Assembly: GCA_000473305.1 (NCBI GenBank)
Contig: CP006772.1
Location: 1,922,001-1,986,000, forward strand
Origin: Bacteroidales bacterium CF
GTDB taxonomy: Bacteria; Bacteroidota; Bacteroidia; Bacteroidales; UBA932
Reading direction: 5' to 3'
DNA: 64,000 bases
Part shown: in pieces, positions 38,263-47,794 of the stretch
Layout: the number at the start of each line of letters is the position of its first letter
Position numbering within the stretch: position 1 is the stretch's first letter
Program-made: the position numbers and the translations under genes
Notes under the pieces: generated by a model
The model's input: the letters and a program-made list of their open reading frames with translations, nothing else
Told to the model about the DNA's origin: nothing
The model's database searches: none

Positions 38263-39813
38263 ATGAAGGATACACAAAAATCCCGGAGGATCATTATGTG
38301 GAACAAAGTTAAAGAATTATCAGAAATTGGGCTAAACAAAAGCCAAATTGCAATTGAGTTGTCAATTGACCGCAAAACAGTCAAGAAAATGTTAAAGATG
38401 TCTTTAGATGAGTATCTAAAGCTCCTACCGGAAGAGAGGAGTAAAAAACTTGATCCATACGAGTCATTTATTTATGACTTGCTTGATGAGTTCCCTTTTC
38501 TTTCAAGTTCAGCTGTTGAAGACAAGCTCAAAGAGCACCACCCGGATTTATTAGATGTTAGCAGTAAGACTGTTTATAATTATGTGATGCAGGTGAGAGC
38601 CAAATACAACATTGACAAGGTAAATGACAGACAACTCAGAATGATGAGAAAGTGGGCAGACACTCCTTACGGAGAGTGGGGTCAGGTTGATTTTGGGACA
38701 ATACTCCTGAGCACAGATAGTGGGAAGAATCACAGAGTACACTTCTTTGTAATAGTACTTGGCAGATCCAGACAGAAGTATGTCTATTTTCAGAGTACGC
38801 CATTTACAAGCAAGACGGCTATTTATGCACATCAATTAGGATTTGAATACCTTCATGGAGCACCTCAAAAATTACTGTATGACCAGGACAGAGTCTTTAC
38901 AAAGGGAGAGAACTTTGGAGACATAGTTCTCACACAGGAGTTCGGCAGATATACAAGCGGTGAAGTATTTACTCCTGTTTTCTGCAGGAAGGCAGACCCT
39001 CAGACAAAGGGAAAGGTCGAGAATGCTGTCAAGTATATAAAACAGAACTTCCTTGTTGCAAGAAAGTATAACTCAGATGAGCAGTTAAACAGAGAGGTTA
39101 TGGCCTGGCTTGCAAGAACCGGTAACGGAAAGATGAATAACGGGACTCAACTGGTGCCTAATGATGAGTGGATGAAAGAGAGAGAATATCTGCTCTCCCC
39201 TCGTATGAGTCCGTTAAAACCTGAGCCTGAATACCGTGAGTACAATGTCAGAAGAGATCATACAATAAGATATAAGGGTAATTACTACTCCCTCCCAAGA
39301 GGTTCATATCAGGGAGACGGAACAGTTGTAAGATTATATATTGAAGAAGACAAACTTGTTATTACTGACTCTTTCGGGGATAATCTGGCAGAGCATCTTA
39401 TACCACAAACCAAAGGAGGATATGTCTCTTCGGTCAATCACTGGAAAATCCCTGATATATCCAGCTCCGAGCTTTATGAGCAGGTTCTTAACGGACTTGG
39501 AGATACAGACGATGCTAACACATGGGTGCAACTACTATCGGATAAGAAGAGGCGTTATCTTAAGGATAACCTCGTCTCACTGAAACATAGCATAGGCCGC
39601 TATGATAAGGATATCCTCAAGAGAGCTCTTGATATATGCATTGATAAGAGTATTTATAACGCAGCCGGCTTTGCTGATATAGCCAAAACCCTGCAGAACC
39701 AAACGACTGCTAAAATAGCTCCCGGAAAGACGAGTATGACTACTCTTCGTAAAATAGCAATGGAGCCTCAGACAAGAGACATTAACTCATATCAAAACAT
39801 AATGTCATGGTAG
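38263..39813 (+). CDS. istA: IS21-family transposase IstA
   Basis: 516 residues. The N-terminal helix-turn-helix (IGLNKSQIAIELSIDRKTVK) is followed by the DDE integrase core: D in GQVDFGTIL, then D in KLLYDQDRVF, and E in TKGKVENAVKYIKQ. The Mu-type C-terminal barrel contains YSLPRGSY. Overlaps istB by 7 bp, the usual coupling. Confidence 0.94.
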   Translation: MKDTQKSRRIIMWNKVKELSEIGLNKSQIAIELSIDRKTVKKMLKMSLDEYLKLLPEERSKKLDPYESFIYDLLDEFPFLSSSAVEDKLKEHHPDLLDVSSKTVYNYVMQVRAKYNIDKVNDRQLRMMRKWADTPYGEWGQVDFGTILLSTDSGKNHRVHFFVIVLGRSRQKYVYFQSTPFTSKTAIYAHQLGFEYLHGAPQKLLYDQDRVFTKGENFGDIVLTQEFGRYTSGEVFTPVFCRKADPQTKGKVENAVKYIKQNFLVARKYNSDEQLNREVMAWLARTGNGKMNNGTQLVPNDEWMKEREYLLSPRMSPLKPEPEYREYNVRRDHTIRYKGNYYSLPRGSYQGDGTVVRLYIEEDKLVITDSFGDNLAEHLIPQTKGGYVSSVNHWKIPDISSSELYEQVLNGLGDTDDANTWVQLLSDKKRRYLKDNLVSLKHSIGRYDKDILKRALDICIDKSIYNAAGFADIAKTLQNQTTAKIAPGKTSMTTLRKIAMEPQTRDINSYQNIMSW

Positions 39814-40577
39814 AGATGGAGAGAGTTAAACAATGTGCATTAACCCTAAAGATTAATGTGTTGCAATCGGGGGCAGAAAAGTACATACATACAGCCCAGA
39901 TAGACAAGCCTAGTTATATTGAGTTCCTCAACAGCATCCTGGATGATGAGATTTTGGTAAGACAACAGAAGAAAATGACATCATTGCTAAAAAGAGCACA
40001 TTTACCATCAGATCATAATCTTGACAAATACGACTTCAGCCATTTTAATGGAATAAGCAAACCTGAGATGAAACAACTCAGAGAGCTTGTCTGGATGGAT
40101 AACTGCTATAATCTGGTACTTATGGGACCTCCCGGTGTTGGCAAAACATATCTCGCAGCCGGTTTAGTTCACGATGCAGCTAAAATGGGTTATAAGTCTT
40201 ACTTCAAAACAATGGAAGAGTTAGTGGAAATACTCAAGTTAAAAGATATATCCGGAAAGGCTCTTAATGCTTATAAAAGACTGCTGAAAGCAGACCTTAT
40301 AGCCATTGATGACATTATGCTCTTCCCAATGAAGAAAAGTGACGCGGTAGGCTTCTTTAACCTGGTTAATGCCCTTCACGGAATGTGCTCAATAATTATT
40401 ACAACCAACAAATCTCCAAAAGAGTGGGCAGAGACACTTGATGATGAAGTAGTAGCAACAGCACTGCTTGATAGGCTCTTGTTCAAGTGCGAAGTTGTTA
40501 AACTTGAGGGGAATAGCTATAGAATGGACAATAGAAAAACAATATTTAATAAACCAACACCCAATGGGGAAGCTTAA
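39807..40577 (+). CDS. istB: IS21-family helper ATPase IstB
   Basis: 256 residues, AAA+ ATPase that delivers target DNA to IstA. Walker A GPPGVGKTYLAAGL near 107-120 and Walker B LIAIDDIMLF. Intact. Confidence 0.94.
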   Translation: MVEMERVKQCALTLKINVLQSGAEKYIHTAQIDKPSYIEFLNSILDDEILVRQQKKMTSLLKRAHLPSDHNLDKYDFSHFNGISKPEMKQLRELVWMDNCYNLVLMGPPGVGKTYLAAGLVHDAAKMGYKSYFKTMEELVEILKLKDISGKALNAYKRLLKADLIAIDDIMLFPMKKSDAVGFFNLVNALHGMCSIIITTNKSPKEWAETLDDEVVATALLDRLLFKCEVVKLEGNSYRMDNRKTIFNKPTPNGEA

Positions 40578-40637
40578 TTGCGAAAAAATGAGGAATCTTA
40601 TTTACGAAAAAATGGGTAATTTTATTTGCTGATTACA

Positions 40638-41073
40638 GCAGTGGTAAAATTCGCAGGAGTTTCATTCTAAACCAATTCACAGTAATTTCCATATCTGTAT
40701 TTGAATTTTGGCGAACTTATTATTTGACATTTAAGCACATTTATTATACTTAACCACGTTTCGATGGATTTGCATTATTGTTAATGGTTATTTTTGTGGC
40801 TTACGGATAGCTGCTCAGAGAAAGTCACGTTATAAAATTATGTTTTTTTCAAGGGCTATCCAAATAATATTGAGAGATTTACAGAACAATTTTCAAAACC
40901 CCAATATTTATTGGGGTTTCCGCAAGCATCTAGAAAAGCTTATCTGCAAATGCCAGTTAATCCAGCTTATGGATGCAAAGTACATGATGCAAAAACATCA
41001 AAAGAAAATTTTACATTGCGAAACTATTCACCTATTTCTAAATGGCGACAAAGATAATTTTAGTGACACTGAT
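40638..41073. repeat. Gap with degenerate repeat copy 7
   Basis: Non-coding stretch between IS21 A and the next gene. 40790-40950 is a diverged copy (about 80% by eye) of 47150-47310: the side box GTTATAAAATTATG (40829), then GGGCTATCCAAATAATATTGAG and CCAATATTTATTGGGGTTTCCGCAA. Near 41053-41070 a damaged terminal repeat (AGTGACACTGATTT) touches the stop of the next gene. A 79-codon plus-strand frame here is not convincing as a gene. Confidence 0.5.
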
Positions 41074-41658
41074 TTATAATTCAAATAAATTTTGGAAATG
41101 TTGAGGAATGTCTTTTACGTCATCTGGCAGTTCTTGTAAAGCATTATATTTACCAACTATTGCGTCTATTAGAACTTTGTTTTGACTACGGACTGTAAAT
41201 TTCGTTCCGCCAAATTTTGCATATGATTCTTCAGGGGAAGTAAATTCTATTTCAAATGAATACTCAAATGTCGGATATAAATATCTAGGAAACAACGCGC
41301 TATTACTCCAAATCATTCCTTGTAAAAAATATAAGAGTGTCGAAGAGTTATAAACCTTCGGAATCAAATATTCATAACCTTCTTCAATAAGACAGCACTT
41401 TGTCATCTGTAATTGATATTCTTTTGGTATCATTGCTATTATGTCCGGCTTGACATTAGTGAACACCAACTCATCTCCGTTTATAGTATAAGTTATTTCT
41501 TCTTTTTTAACCACAGACAGTTGATATTTATGAGTAAATTGAAAATCAATCTCCCCGGAAAAGCCCAGCTCATCCCTAAGTTCTAAATATTCCGAGAATG
41601 CCTTATTCATCCTGTCTGATATCTCAGACAACCGTTGCTGCTCTTCGCTATATGTCAT
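41074..41658 (-). CDS. Hypothetical cytoplasmic protein
   Basis: 194 residues, no signal peptide or membrane segment. An N-terminal helix (EEQQRLSEISDRMNKAFSEYLELRDEL) is followed by an alternating beta/alpha part. I do not recognise the family. The 3' end abuts a broken copy of the palindromic element's terminal repeat. Confidence 0.55.
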   Translation of the reverse strand: MTYSEEQQRLSEISDRMNKAFSEYLELRDELGFSGEIDFQFTHKYQLSVVKKEEITYTINGDELVFTNVKPDIIAMIPKEYQLQMTKCCLIEEGYEYLIPKVYNSSTLLYFLQGMIWSNSALFPRYLYPTFEYSFEIEFTSPEESYAKFGGTKFTVRSQNKVLIDAIVGKYNALQELPDDVKDIPQHFQNLFEL

Positions 41659-41868
41659 TTGATATTATTTTGTTAAATATATTTATATTTCAGAAGATCA
41701 ACAAGATGATTTCGACAAAGAAATCTGTGATTCCGAAAATTTTAGTCTTTCATAGACACTAATTAGATTCTAGAGGTTATGAATTATGCCAGAAACTTTA
41801 TTTTTAAATGTCAAATTTCGATCGTGACAACCATGTCAACTCGTAATATTATATTAATTACCGATTTA

Positions 41869-42036
41869 CTATTTATTTTTCCTATTTTTTATCCCAGATA
41901 TGATAAAAGCAATTATTCCTATCACAAGCGAAAGTAAAATAACAAAACAATATCGTCCAATTTCGAATTTTATGTAGCTTGAACAACTAGTTAAAAGAAA
42001 TATTAAGAAAATATAAACAAGATTTCTACTTTTCAT
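41869..42036 (-). CDS. Small lipoprotein-like membrane peptide (55 aa)
   Basis: Too short for most gene callers. Reads MKSRNLVYIFLIFLLTSC, a lipoprotein signal with the cysteine at 18, then one hydrophobic segment (about 31-47) and a basic tail NRKNK. The start (or an ATG 6 bp earlier at 42042) overlaps the end of the larger lipoprotein gene by 11 bp, suggesting translational coupling. The remaining 210 bp before the next gene hold nothing I can identify. Confidence 0.55.
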   Translation of the reverse strand: MKSRNLVYIFLIFLLTSCSSYIKFEIGRYCFVILLSLVIGIIAFIISGIKNRKNK

Positions 42037-43078
42037 ATTCATAATTTAAAATTTCAGAGATTACTCGATCAGGGTATTTTTTAGACAGAACAGGTATTGT
42101 AAATTCTTGATTACGCTCCATGAATTTCCATTTTTTTCCATTATCAGCAGATATTGCAATCATTTCTCCACCTACTAATGTATAGTCATTTTGATTGCCT
42201 CTTTTTAAATGATAGCTAACAGCATAAATTAAACTATTTTGATATTTCACTTTATTTAGAATTTTGCTGATCCTAAATTCAAATTTACTCTCACTGGAAA
42301 ATTGTTTGTATAATTCTTCGATGTAAGACGATTTTATTTCATTTATTGAATATTTTCCTTGTAATTTGTCGTATAAATATTCAAAAATGTCAGGGTAAAT
42401 GAAATTTACGGATTCATTTATATTACCATTATAAAATGCTTTTCCATAGGTATTGAATTGATTTAGAAAATTTATTTCGCTATCATCAGTTGGAGCAAAC
42501 CTCGTTTCTATTGTGCTTATTTTTAATTCATTGTCAATTGTATTAAATATCGAATCAACTAGAATTGCCGGATAAATTGCAGTTAATAATTCTTTTGTTT
42601 GAGGTAAAAAATCCTTGTCTATATCTATAAATTTCCAAGAGTACCCTTTATCCTTTGTTATTGCAACAATTATTGACTTTGCATAGATTTTATCAAATTT
42701 GTTTTCTCCTGTTCTTTCATAATCTATTAAAAATATGTACTCATCATTATTATTTGAGATTGAATCAATAATGTTACCAATATTAATTTTCATATTTAAG
42801 TCAGCATTCATTTGTTGAATCCCTGCTGAAACATACTTTTCTTTTAAAATTTGCTTAATTGCGTTTAAATTATTTTCTTCAGGAAATTTTAATTTTGTTA
42901 TCTCCCAAAATATTGGATGAGCAAATATTGTTACCTTATCAAAGTCATAATTCAATTTTGAATCCATGAATTCTTGTGCATTCGATTTTAAGTTCCTATC
43001 AATAGGTTCATTTTTGTCGGATTTTGGTACACAACCAAAAATAAAAAGAAGCAATACATAAAAAATTAATGTTCTCAT
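42026..43078 (-). CDS. Lipoprotein with two homologous halves, unknown function
   Basis: 350 residues from the ATG at 43078 (MRTLIFYVLLLFIFGC, lipobox cysteine at 16). The body repeats itself: half 1 contains KDKGYSWKFIDIDKDFLPQ and PAILVDSIFN, half 2 contains ADNGKKWKFMERNQEFTIP and PDRVISEILN, in the same order with similar spacing, so an NTF2-like or similar domain of about 150 residues is duplicated. An upstream in-frame start would add 21 residues and spoil the signal peptide, so I rejected it. Confidence 0.65.
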   Translation of the reverse strand: MRTLIFYVLLLFIFGCVPKSDKNEPIDRNLKSNAQEFMDSKLNYDFDKVTIFAHPIFWEITKLKFPEENNLNAIKQILKEKYVSAGIQQMNADLNMKINIGNIIDSISNNNDEYIFLIDYERTGENKFDKIYAKSIIVAITKDKGYSWKFIDIDKDFLPQTKELLTAIYPAILVDSIFNTIDNELKISTIETRFAPTDDSEINFLNQFNTYGKAFYNGNINESVNFIYPDIFEYLYDKLQGKYSINEIKSSYIEELYKQFSSESKFEFRISKILNKVKYQNSLIYAVSYHLKRGNQNDYTLVGGEMIAISADNGKKWKFMERNQEFTIPVLSKKYPDRVISEILNYEYEK

Positions 43079-43229
43079 ATTTATATTTATTTGATATTCA
43101 CCATATATATTACAATTATCATTATACTCTCCACATATCAAACACTAGGATTTTTTTGATTATGTGTGGCATATCCATCCCAATCAAAAGGGGTTTTACT
43201 ATTTATTCAATGATAATATCACACCAAAT

Positions 43230-43312
43230 GTGCCGGTCATATCACTCACAAATGTACCGGGTGTATCAGTCACAAATGAGCCAGGCGTATCACCCACAAA
43301 TGTGCCACAATA
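43230..43312. repeat. Transposase-binding repeats in the left end of IS21 B
   Basis: Three units with a period of about 25 bp: TATCACTCACAAATGTACC, TATCAGTCACAAATGAGCC and TATCACCCACAAATGTGCC, plus the terminal TATCACACCAAATGTGCC. The right end carries an inverted TATCACTCACAAATGAGCC. Multiple such sites are normal for IS21 ends. Confidence 0.75.
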
Positions 43313-43370
43313 AAGGGATGTAATCTTGAAGATCACTCCTGTGTATTTTTGAAAAAAATACACTAAGGAG

Positions 43371-44930
43371 ATGTCAAACAAGAAGATTACAATGCTAAAG
43401 CTTAAAAGGATTTTACAATTACTGGCAGCTGGAGTCTCTCAACGGGAGATCAGCAACAAGGTTGGAATAAGCAGGTCATCTATAACAGCCTACAAGGAGA
43501 GAGCCGATTCATCGGGCAAGAGTTATCAGGAACTTTTACAAATGAGTGACTCTGATGTGGTCTCAGTGCTTCAGCGCAAGGATTACCGTCCGGGTAAAGA
43601 TGCCCGTTATGACAAGCTTGAGCCTCTTCTGAAGGATTATAGCCACGACATCACACAAAATCGCAGTACATATGAGTGCCTTTGGGAGGAATACCTGAAA
43701 TTACATCCGGAGGGCTATGGATACACACGTTTCAAGGCATACATACAAGGCTATATCAAATCCCATCATTATTCATACCACAATGTATATGCCCCGGGCT
43801 TCGAGATGCAGGTTGATTTTGCCGGAGACAAACTGAATCTGATTGATCGTAAAACTGGATTAATTACAGAGGTAGTCGTTCTGTGCTGTATTCTTCCATA
43901 TAGTTCCATTGCCTTCATAATGGCACTTTACAATGCAACCCAGGAATGTTTTTATTACGGTCTCTCAAAAGCACTGTCATATTTTGGAGGGATACCGGAA
44001 TCAGTCAAGAGTGACAACATGCGTCAATGGGTGATACGTTCGGACAGGTACGAGCCGACCTTCAGCGAGTCCACCATGCAATGGAGCGTCCACTATGACA
44101 CGGAGCTTGTCGCCACGAGGCCGGTTCATCCGAAGGATAAGGCTCCCGTTGAGGGATTGGTGAACAAGACATATCAGTTCGTTTATTCCCGTATACGGAA
44201 TGAGGAGTATGAGACGCTTGATTCGCTTAATGCACGCATATTTGAGCTCACCGGTGAGTTCAACGGGCGTAATATGACGGGGCGCACCTACAGCCGGATG
44301 GAACTTTTCGAGAAGGAGGAGAAGCCATTACTCAAGCCTCTTCCGGCAGAGCCATTTATGTTAAAACATAGGAAAGAGTTCCTTGTACCGTCCAGCTATC
44401 ATGTCCAGATAGGAAAAGAGAGACACTCTTACAGTGTCCCCTATCAGTATGTGAATCAGAAAGCCACCGTAGTATTCGACCAGGAAAGCGTGGAGGTGTA
44501 TGTTGGCTTTAACCGGGTGGCCATTCACAGACGGGATCTGAAGGCCAACGGATACACGACAGAGCCATCCCATATGCCCGAAAATCACCGTGCATATCAA
44601 AAGAGCAGAGAGTATAATGCAGCATATTATCTTGGACAGGCACGTCACATAGGGCCAAATACAACAACGGTAATAGAGCGCATCCTTACTTCACAGCCTT
44701 TCATCCAGCAGGCTTACAGATCCAGTCAGGGTATATTGTCCCTGACAAGAAAATACCCTGCCGAGAGGATAGAGGCAGCATGTGGAAGAGCTTGCGGTAC
44801 TACGGCAGCTGTAAGTTATACTGCAATAAAAAGAATACTGGAGTTAAAACTTGATACGGAGCAGGTAAACACCTGTTCATCACATATACCTCTCCATGAA
44901 AATCTCAGGGGAGCATCTTCTTTCGAATAG
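43371..44930 (+). CDS. istA: IS21-family transposase IstA (element B)
   Basis: 519 residues. Helix-turn-helix GVSQREISNKVGISRSSITAY, DDE core with MQVDFAGDKL, ESVKSDNMRQWV and KAPVEGLVNKTYQFVY (second D and E), C-terminal barrel with YSVPYQYVNQKATV. Intact. Confidence 0.94.
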   Translation: MSNKKITMLKLKRILQLLAAGVSQREISNKVGISRSSITAYKERADSSGKSYQELLQMSDSDVVSVLQRKDYRPGKDARYDKLEPLLKDYSHDITQNRSTYECLWEEYLKLHPEGYGYTRFKAYIQGYIKSHHYSYHNVYAPGFEMQVDFAGDKLNLIDRKTGLITEVVVLCCILPYSSIAFIMALYNATQECFYYGLSKALSYFGGIPESVKSDNMRQWVIRSDRYEPTFSESTMQWSVHYDTELVATRPVHPKDKAPVEGLVNKTYQFVYSRIRNEEYETLDSLNARIFELTGEFNGRNMTGRTYSRMELFEKEEKPLLKPLPAEPFMLKHRKEFLVPSSYHVQIGKERHSYSVPYQYVNQKATVVFDQESVEVYVGFNRVAIHRRDLKANGYTTEPSHMPENHRAYQKSREYNAAYYLGQARHIGPNTTTVIERILTSQPFIQQAYRSSQGILSLTRKYPAERIEAACGRACGTTAAVSYTAIKRILELKLDTEQVNTCSSHIPLHENLRGASSFE

Positions 44931-44957
44931 CAATCACTCACAAAAATTATAATTAAC

Positions 44958-45692
44958 ATGAACAACCAAGAGACACTAATCCAACTTGAATCCCTGAAGA
45001 TGAAGGGTATGGCACAGGCCTTCTCTGCCATTATGAATCTTGCACCTCACAACAGACCTCCCTTGGAACAAATAATGGCAAAGATGGTTGAGTCTGAGCT
45101 GCTTTCCAGAAATGAACGGAAGACGACAATGTATCTTAAAACAAGCAAATTGAGATACAACAGTGTCCTTGAGGAAGTTATCTGTTCTGAACAGCGTAAC
45201 TTTACCAAAGAGCAGTTACTGGATTTATCTGACTGTAGCTTTGTAAAACGAGCAGAAAACATACTCATAACGGGTAAAACCGGTTGCGGGAAAAGCTATC
45301 TTGCCTGTGCCATCGGGAAGCAGGCTTGCCACATGGGGATACGGACAGAGTACTTCGCAATGAACAAGTTCATTGAAAAGATAGCCATGGCAAAAATTGA
45401 AGGTTCATTCATTAAAGTCATCAATCATATTGAAAAAAACGACCTTATTATCTTTGACGACTTCGGATTGCAACCGCTGGATACCAACTCCCGTTTGGCT
45501 CTTCTGCAGATACTGGAAGACTTTTATGAACGAAAATCAGTTATCATTACATCCCAACTACCCGTAAAAAACTGGTACGACTATATCGGGGAACCTACTC
45601 TGGCCGATGCAATAATGGATCGTGTCACCAGTAACTCTAGAAGAGTTGAGATAAAAGGCGAATCAATGAGAAGAAAAGAGAGAAAAAATTAA
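44958..45692 (+). CDS. istB: IS21-family helper ATPase IstB (element B)
   Basis: 244 residues. Walker A ITGKTGCGKSYLACAIG (about 105-121), Walker B LIIFDDFGL. Starts 27 bp after istA. Confidence 0.94.
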   Translation: MNNQETLIQLESLKMKGMAQAFSAIMNLAPHNRPPLEQIMAKMVESELLSRNERKTTMYLKTSKLRYNSVLEEVICSEQRNFTKEQLLDLSDCSFVKRAENILITGKTGCGKSYLACAIGKQACHMGIRTEYFAMNKFIEKIAMAKIEGSFIKVINHIEKNDLIIFDDFGLQPLDTNSRLALLQILEDFYERKSVIITSQLPVKNWYDYIGEPTLADAIMDRVTSNSRRVEIKGESMRRKERKN

Positions 45693-45808
45693 TACTTTTA
45701 TGTCAAGTTTACAGCTCTTTCTCGGTGGCTCATTTGTGAGTGATACAGTGGCCTATTTGATGTGATATATTCAATTCAACTTACTCTGTCCTTATCGGGC
45801 TGTTGATT

Positions 45809-46756
45809 TTATCGCTTTTTTAGCCCATATTTTAATTCAAATTCATTTATCCAGTCTTTGTGTCTGCCAGTACTTTGAATTGAATGAACTATCTCCTGGA
45901 TAGTAACTAAAACTATTCTGTCCCTGTATTTATCAGGAACAAACTCAGTTAGTAATGGCATTAATCCACGAACTTTTACACCATTTTGATAATTAAAAAC
46001 TGGACTACGTTCATCTGAAAGAAGAACAAAATATCCGTCTTTATCAATACTCAATAAAAATTCTCTAAAGAACTGATAGTAATTTGCTAATATACAGATC
46101 TTTTCATTTTTCAATTTCTCATTGAAACCATGCTTTTCAAAAAAACTCCAATACTTCCTTCCGATAAAGTATAAAAAACACTCATGCAAATTATCAATTG
46201 GATTTCCTCCGGCGCAATCTCCTTTTGTGAAAACAGAACAACCTCCGAATTCTGGTTCGACTAATTTGCTTTCAATAAAAATCTTTGGTCTATTATTTGT
46301 GTCAAAAAGGACCAAGTCAATTGAAGTTGGTTGCCCTGTATCTTCATTAAAAACAGTCCTGTCTTCATATTCAAACTGTGCTTTTTCAAATTTGTCAACA
46401 ATTCCTTTCGCTTCAAGTAGGGCTGTCAATGGTGTCAAATCGTTTCTTGTAATTAAAGGCCCAATTAAGTTAAAGACCATCGCCTGGCTACTCAATCCGT
46501 GATGTGCGTACTTGTGCAGAGGAAATGGTTTATTATTCTTTTCACTCTCAATTTTAAAATTTTCAATGTAATCAGCAACTTCTGATAAAATAATATTATT
46601 TCGCCAGTTGTCTAAAGATTCCAAGCAATATGGCATTTTGTAATGAACACGGAAACCTTTTTCAATAAACCATTCAGATGACGAGTGCCTTAATTCTGAT
46701 TCAAATTCAGCATGGCGCGGATAAATCCATTCTTTCGCTTTTTGTCTAGTATTCAT
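45809..46756 (-). CDS. PD-(D/E)XK nuclease-like protein (PGN_0703-type)
   Basis: 315 residues. The nuclease signature is D147 in SIDLVLFD and E162-x-K164 in KIFIESKLVEPEFGG, followed by FTKGDCAGGNP and a helical C-terminus. This layout resembles the PGN_0703 group of predicted restriction-like nucleases. No methylase partner lies nearby. It starts beside an IS21 element, consistent with an accessory defence gene; the target is unknown. Confidence 0.7.
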   Translation of the reverse strand: MNTRQKAKEWIYPRHAEFESELRHSSSEWFIEKGFRVHYKMPYCLESLDNWRNNIILSEVADYIENFKIESEKNNKPFPLHKYAHHGLSSQAMVFNLIGPLITRNDLTPLTALLEAKGIVDKFEKAQFEYEDRTVFNEDTGQPTSIDLVLFDTNNRPKIFIESKLVEPEFGGCSVFTKGDCAGGNPIDNLHECFLYFIGRKYWSFFEKHGFNEKLKNEKICILANYYQFFREFLLSIDKDGYFVLLSDERSPVFNYQNGVKVRGLMPLLTEFVPDKYRDRIVLVTIQEIVHSIQSTGRHKDWINEFELKYGLKKR

Positions 46757-46864
46757 ATTTGTATTTTTGACCTTGCCAAGATTTTTCGCACATTGACGAA
46801 CTCGCTGTTAAATCCTGTTTCAACAGAATTAAACGAGTGATATGGACTTGGCATCACTTATATC

Positions 46865-47056
46865 CTATTCGTCTTCTTTGGTTATCATTTTTAGGGCCGA
46901 TAACCGGTCACAATTTGTGCCCTGTTGTATCTTCTCATCCTTTGTCAGCTCAAACATAAAATCCTCCGGGAACCTGTTTATATTTCTTTTTACTTGCAGC
47001 TTTAAAACCTTAGTTACCGTCTCATACAACGAAGCCAGATCAATGTCAATCATCAC
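46865..47056 (-). pseudogene. ORF6N-domain protein fragment
   Basis: 63 residues: [19 protein letters not shown] and [17 protein letters not shown] match the start of ORF6N proteins (phage/KilA-related DNA-binding domain). Intact ORF6N proteins are longer at both ends; here the frame stops soon after the domain and the upstream part is missing. Probably a relic. Confidence 0.7.
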
Positions 47057-47149
47057 CTTGTAACGCCTGAATTCAAAAATTAATGTCTAAAAATACTTAT
47101 CAAACTCACCCTCGTACTGTGGAGAGATACGTTATTATTTTGTCATTTA

Positions 47150-47794
47150 AATGGCTTGTGGATAGCTATTCGAAAGAAGCCGCGTTATAAAATTACTAAT
47201 TTCCAAATGGCTATACAAATAATTTTGAGGGAATTACACCACAATTTTCAAAACACCAATATTTATTGAGGTTTCCGCAATTGCTTGGAAACTAAGATTA
47301 ATACGATTTCACATCCAAAGCATGAAATTTTATCTAAAAAAAACAGATTTCACCCAAGTTTTCGCAAAGGCTATTGAAGACATATGATTGAAAAAATTCT
47401 AGTTTTTATGTGATGATTTGAGAATTTCTCCAAAATATAAGAATCAGTAAATTGCCTCATTAGCCGCTTAAAACCAAGTGGAGATATGCCGGAACAAGGC
47501 AATTATCAGCCGAGTGAGAGTAAAGAGCAATTGAAGACATAAAGCCGAAAAAGATCTTGATTTTTTGTGATTTTATGAATATTTAACCATAAACAGGTAT
47601 CGTCAATTTGCCACTAAGCCGCTTACAAGTTAATGGAGCTATGCAGAATCAGGGAAATTTTCAGCCGGAGGGAGCGAAGCGACTGAGGATGGACTTCCCT
47701 GATTCTGTATAGCTCTATATAAAAAAGCGGCTAAGTGGCCATTAATTAAAAGCATTGTCATTAAATATGAGGCAATTAGAAAAATCAGTGCCAC
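47150..47794. repeat. Composite fold-back repeat, copy 8
   Basis: Covers most of the 737 bp between the ORF6N relic and the next lipoprotein gene. It holds the side box GTTATAAAATTACT (47184) with CCAATATTTATTGAGG, a half core in opposite orientation (AATTGAAGACATAAAGCCGAAAAAG), then a near-perfect 130-bp palindrome at 47610-47739 (GCCACTAAGCCGCTT ... AAGCGGCTAAGTGGC). It ends with the terminal repeat GCAATTAGAAAAATCAGTGCCAC (47772-47794), whose edge forms the TAG stop of the neighbouring gene. Confidence 0.75.

Larger units (their letters stand above)
38128..40637 (+). mobile_element. IS21-family insertion sequence A
   Basis: About 2.5 kb with istA and istB. Ends are TGTAATCGG on the left and CTGATTACA on the right (inverted). 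Inside each end are repeated transposase-binding motifs (on the left CCCCAAATTTTCGTAAAT and CCCCACATTTTGGCAAAT, period about 24 bp; similar ones with CGAAAAAATG on the right). I could not find a direct target duplication, which suggests deletion or recombination at one flank. Confidence 0.85.
43211..45773 (+). mobile_element. IS21-family insertion sequence B with target duplication
   Basis: About 2.56 kb. Left end TGATAATATCACACCAAAT; right end, read inverted, TGAATATATCACATCAAAT. The 6-bp direct repeat ATTCAA flanks it at 43205-43210 and 45774-45779. It is unrelated in detail to element A. The clean target duplication suggests recent insertion. Confidence 0.88.

Noticed and set aside
40840-41079. 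79-residue plus-strand frame after IS21 A
   Set aside because: Falls in degenerate repeat DNA that is also present without an open frame at 47.2 kb.
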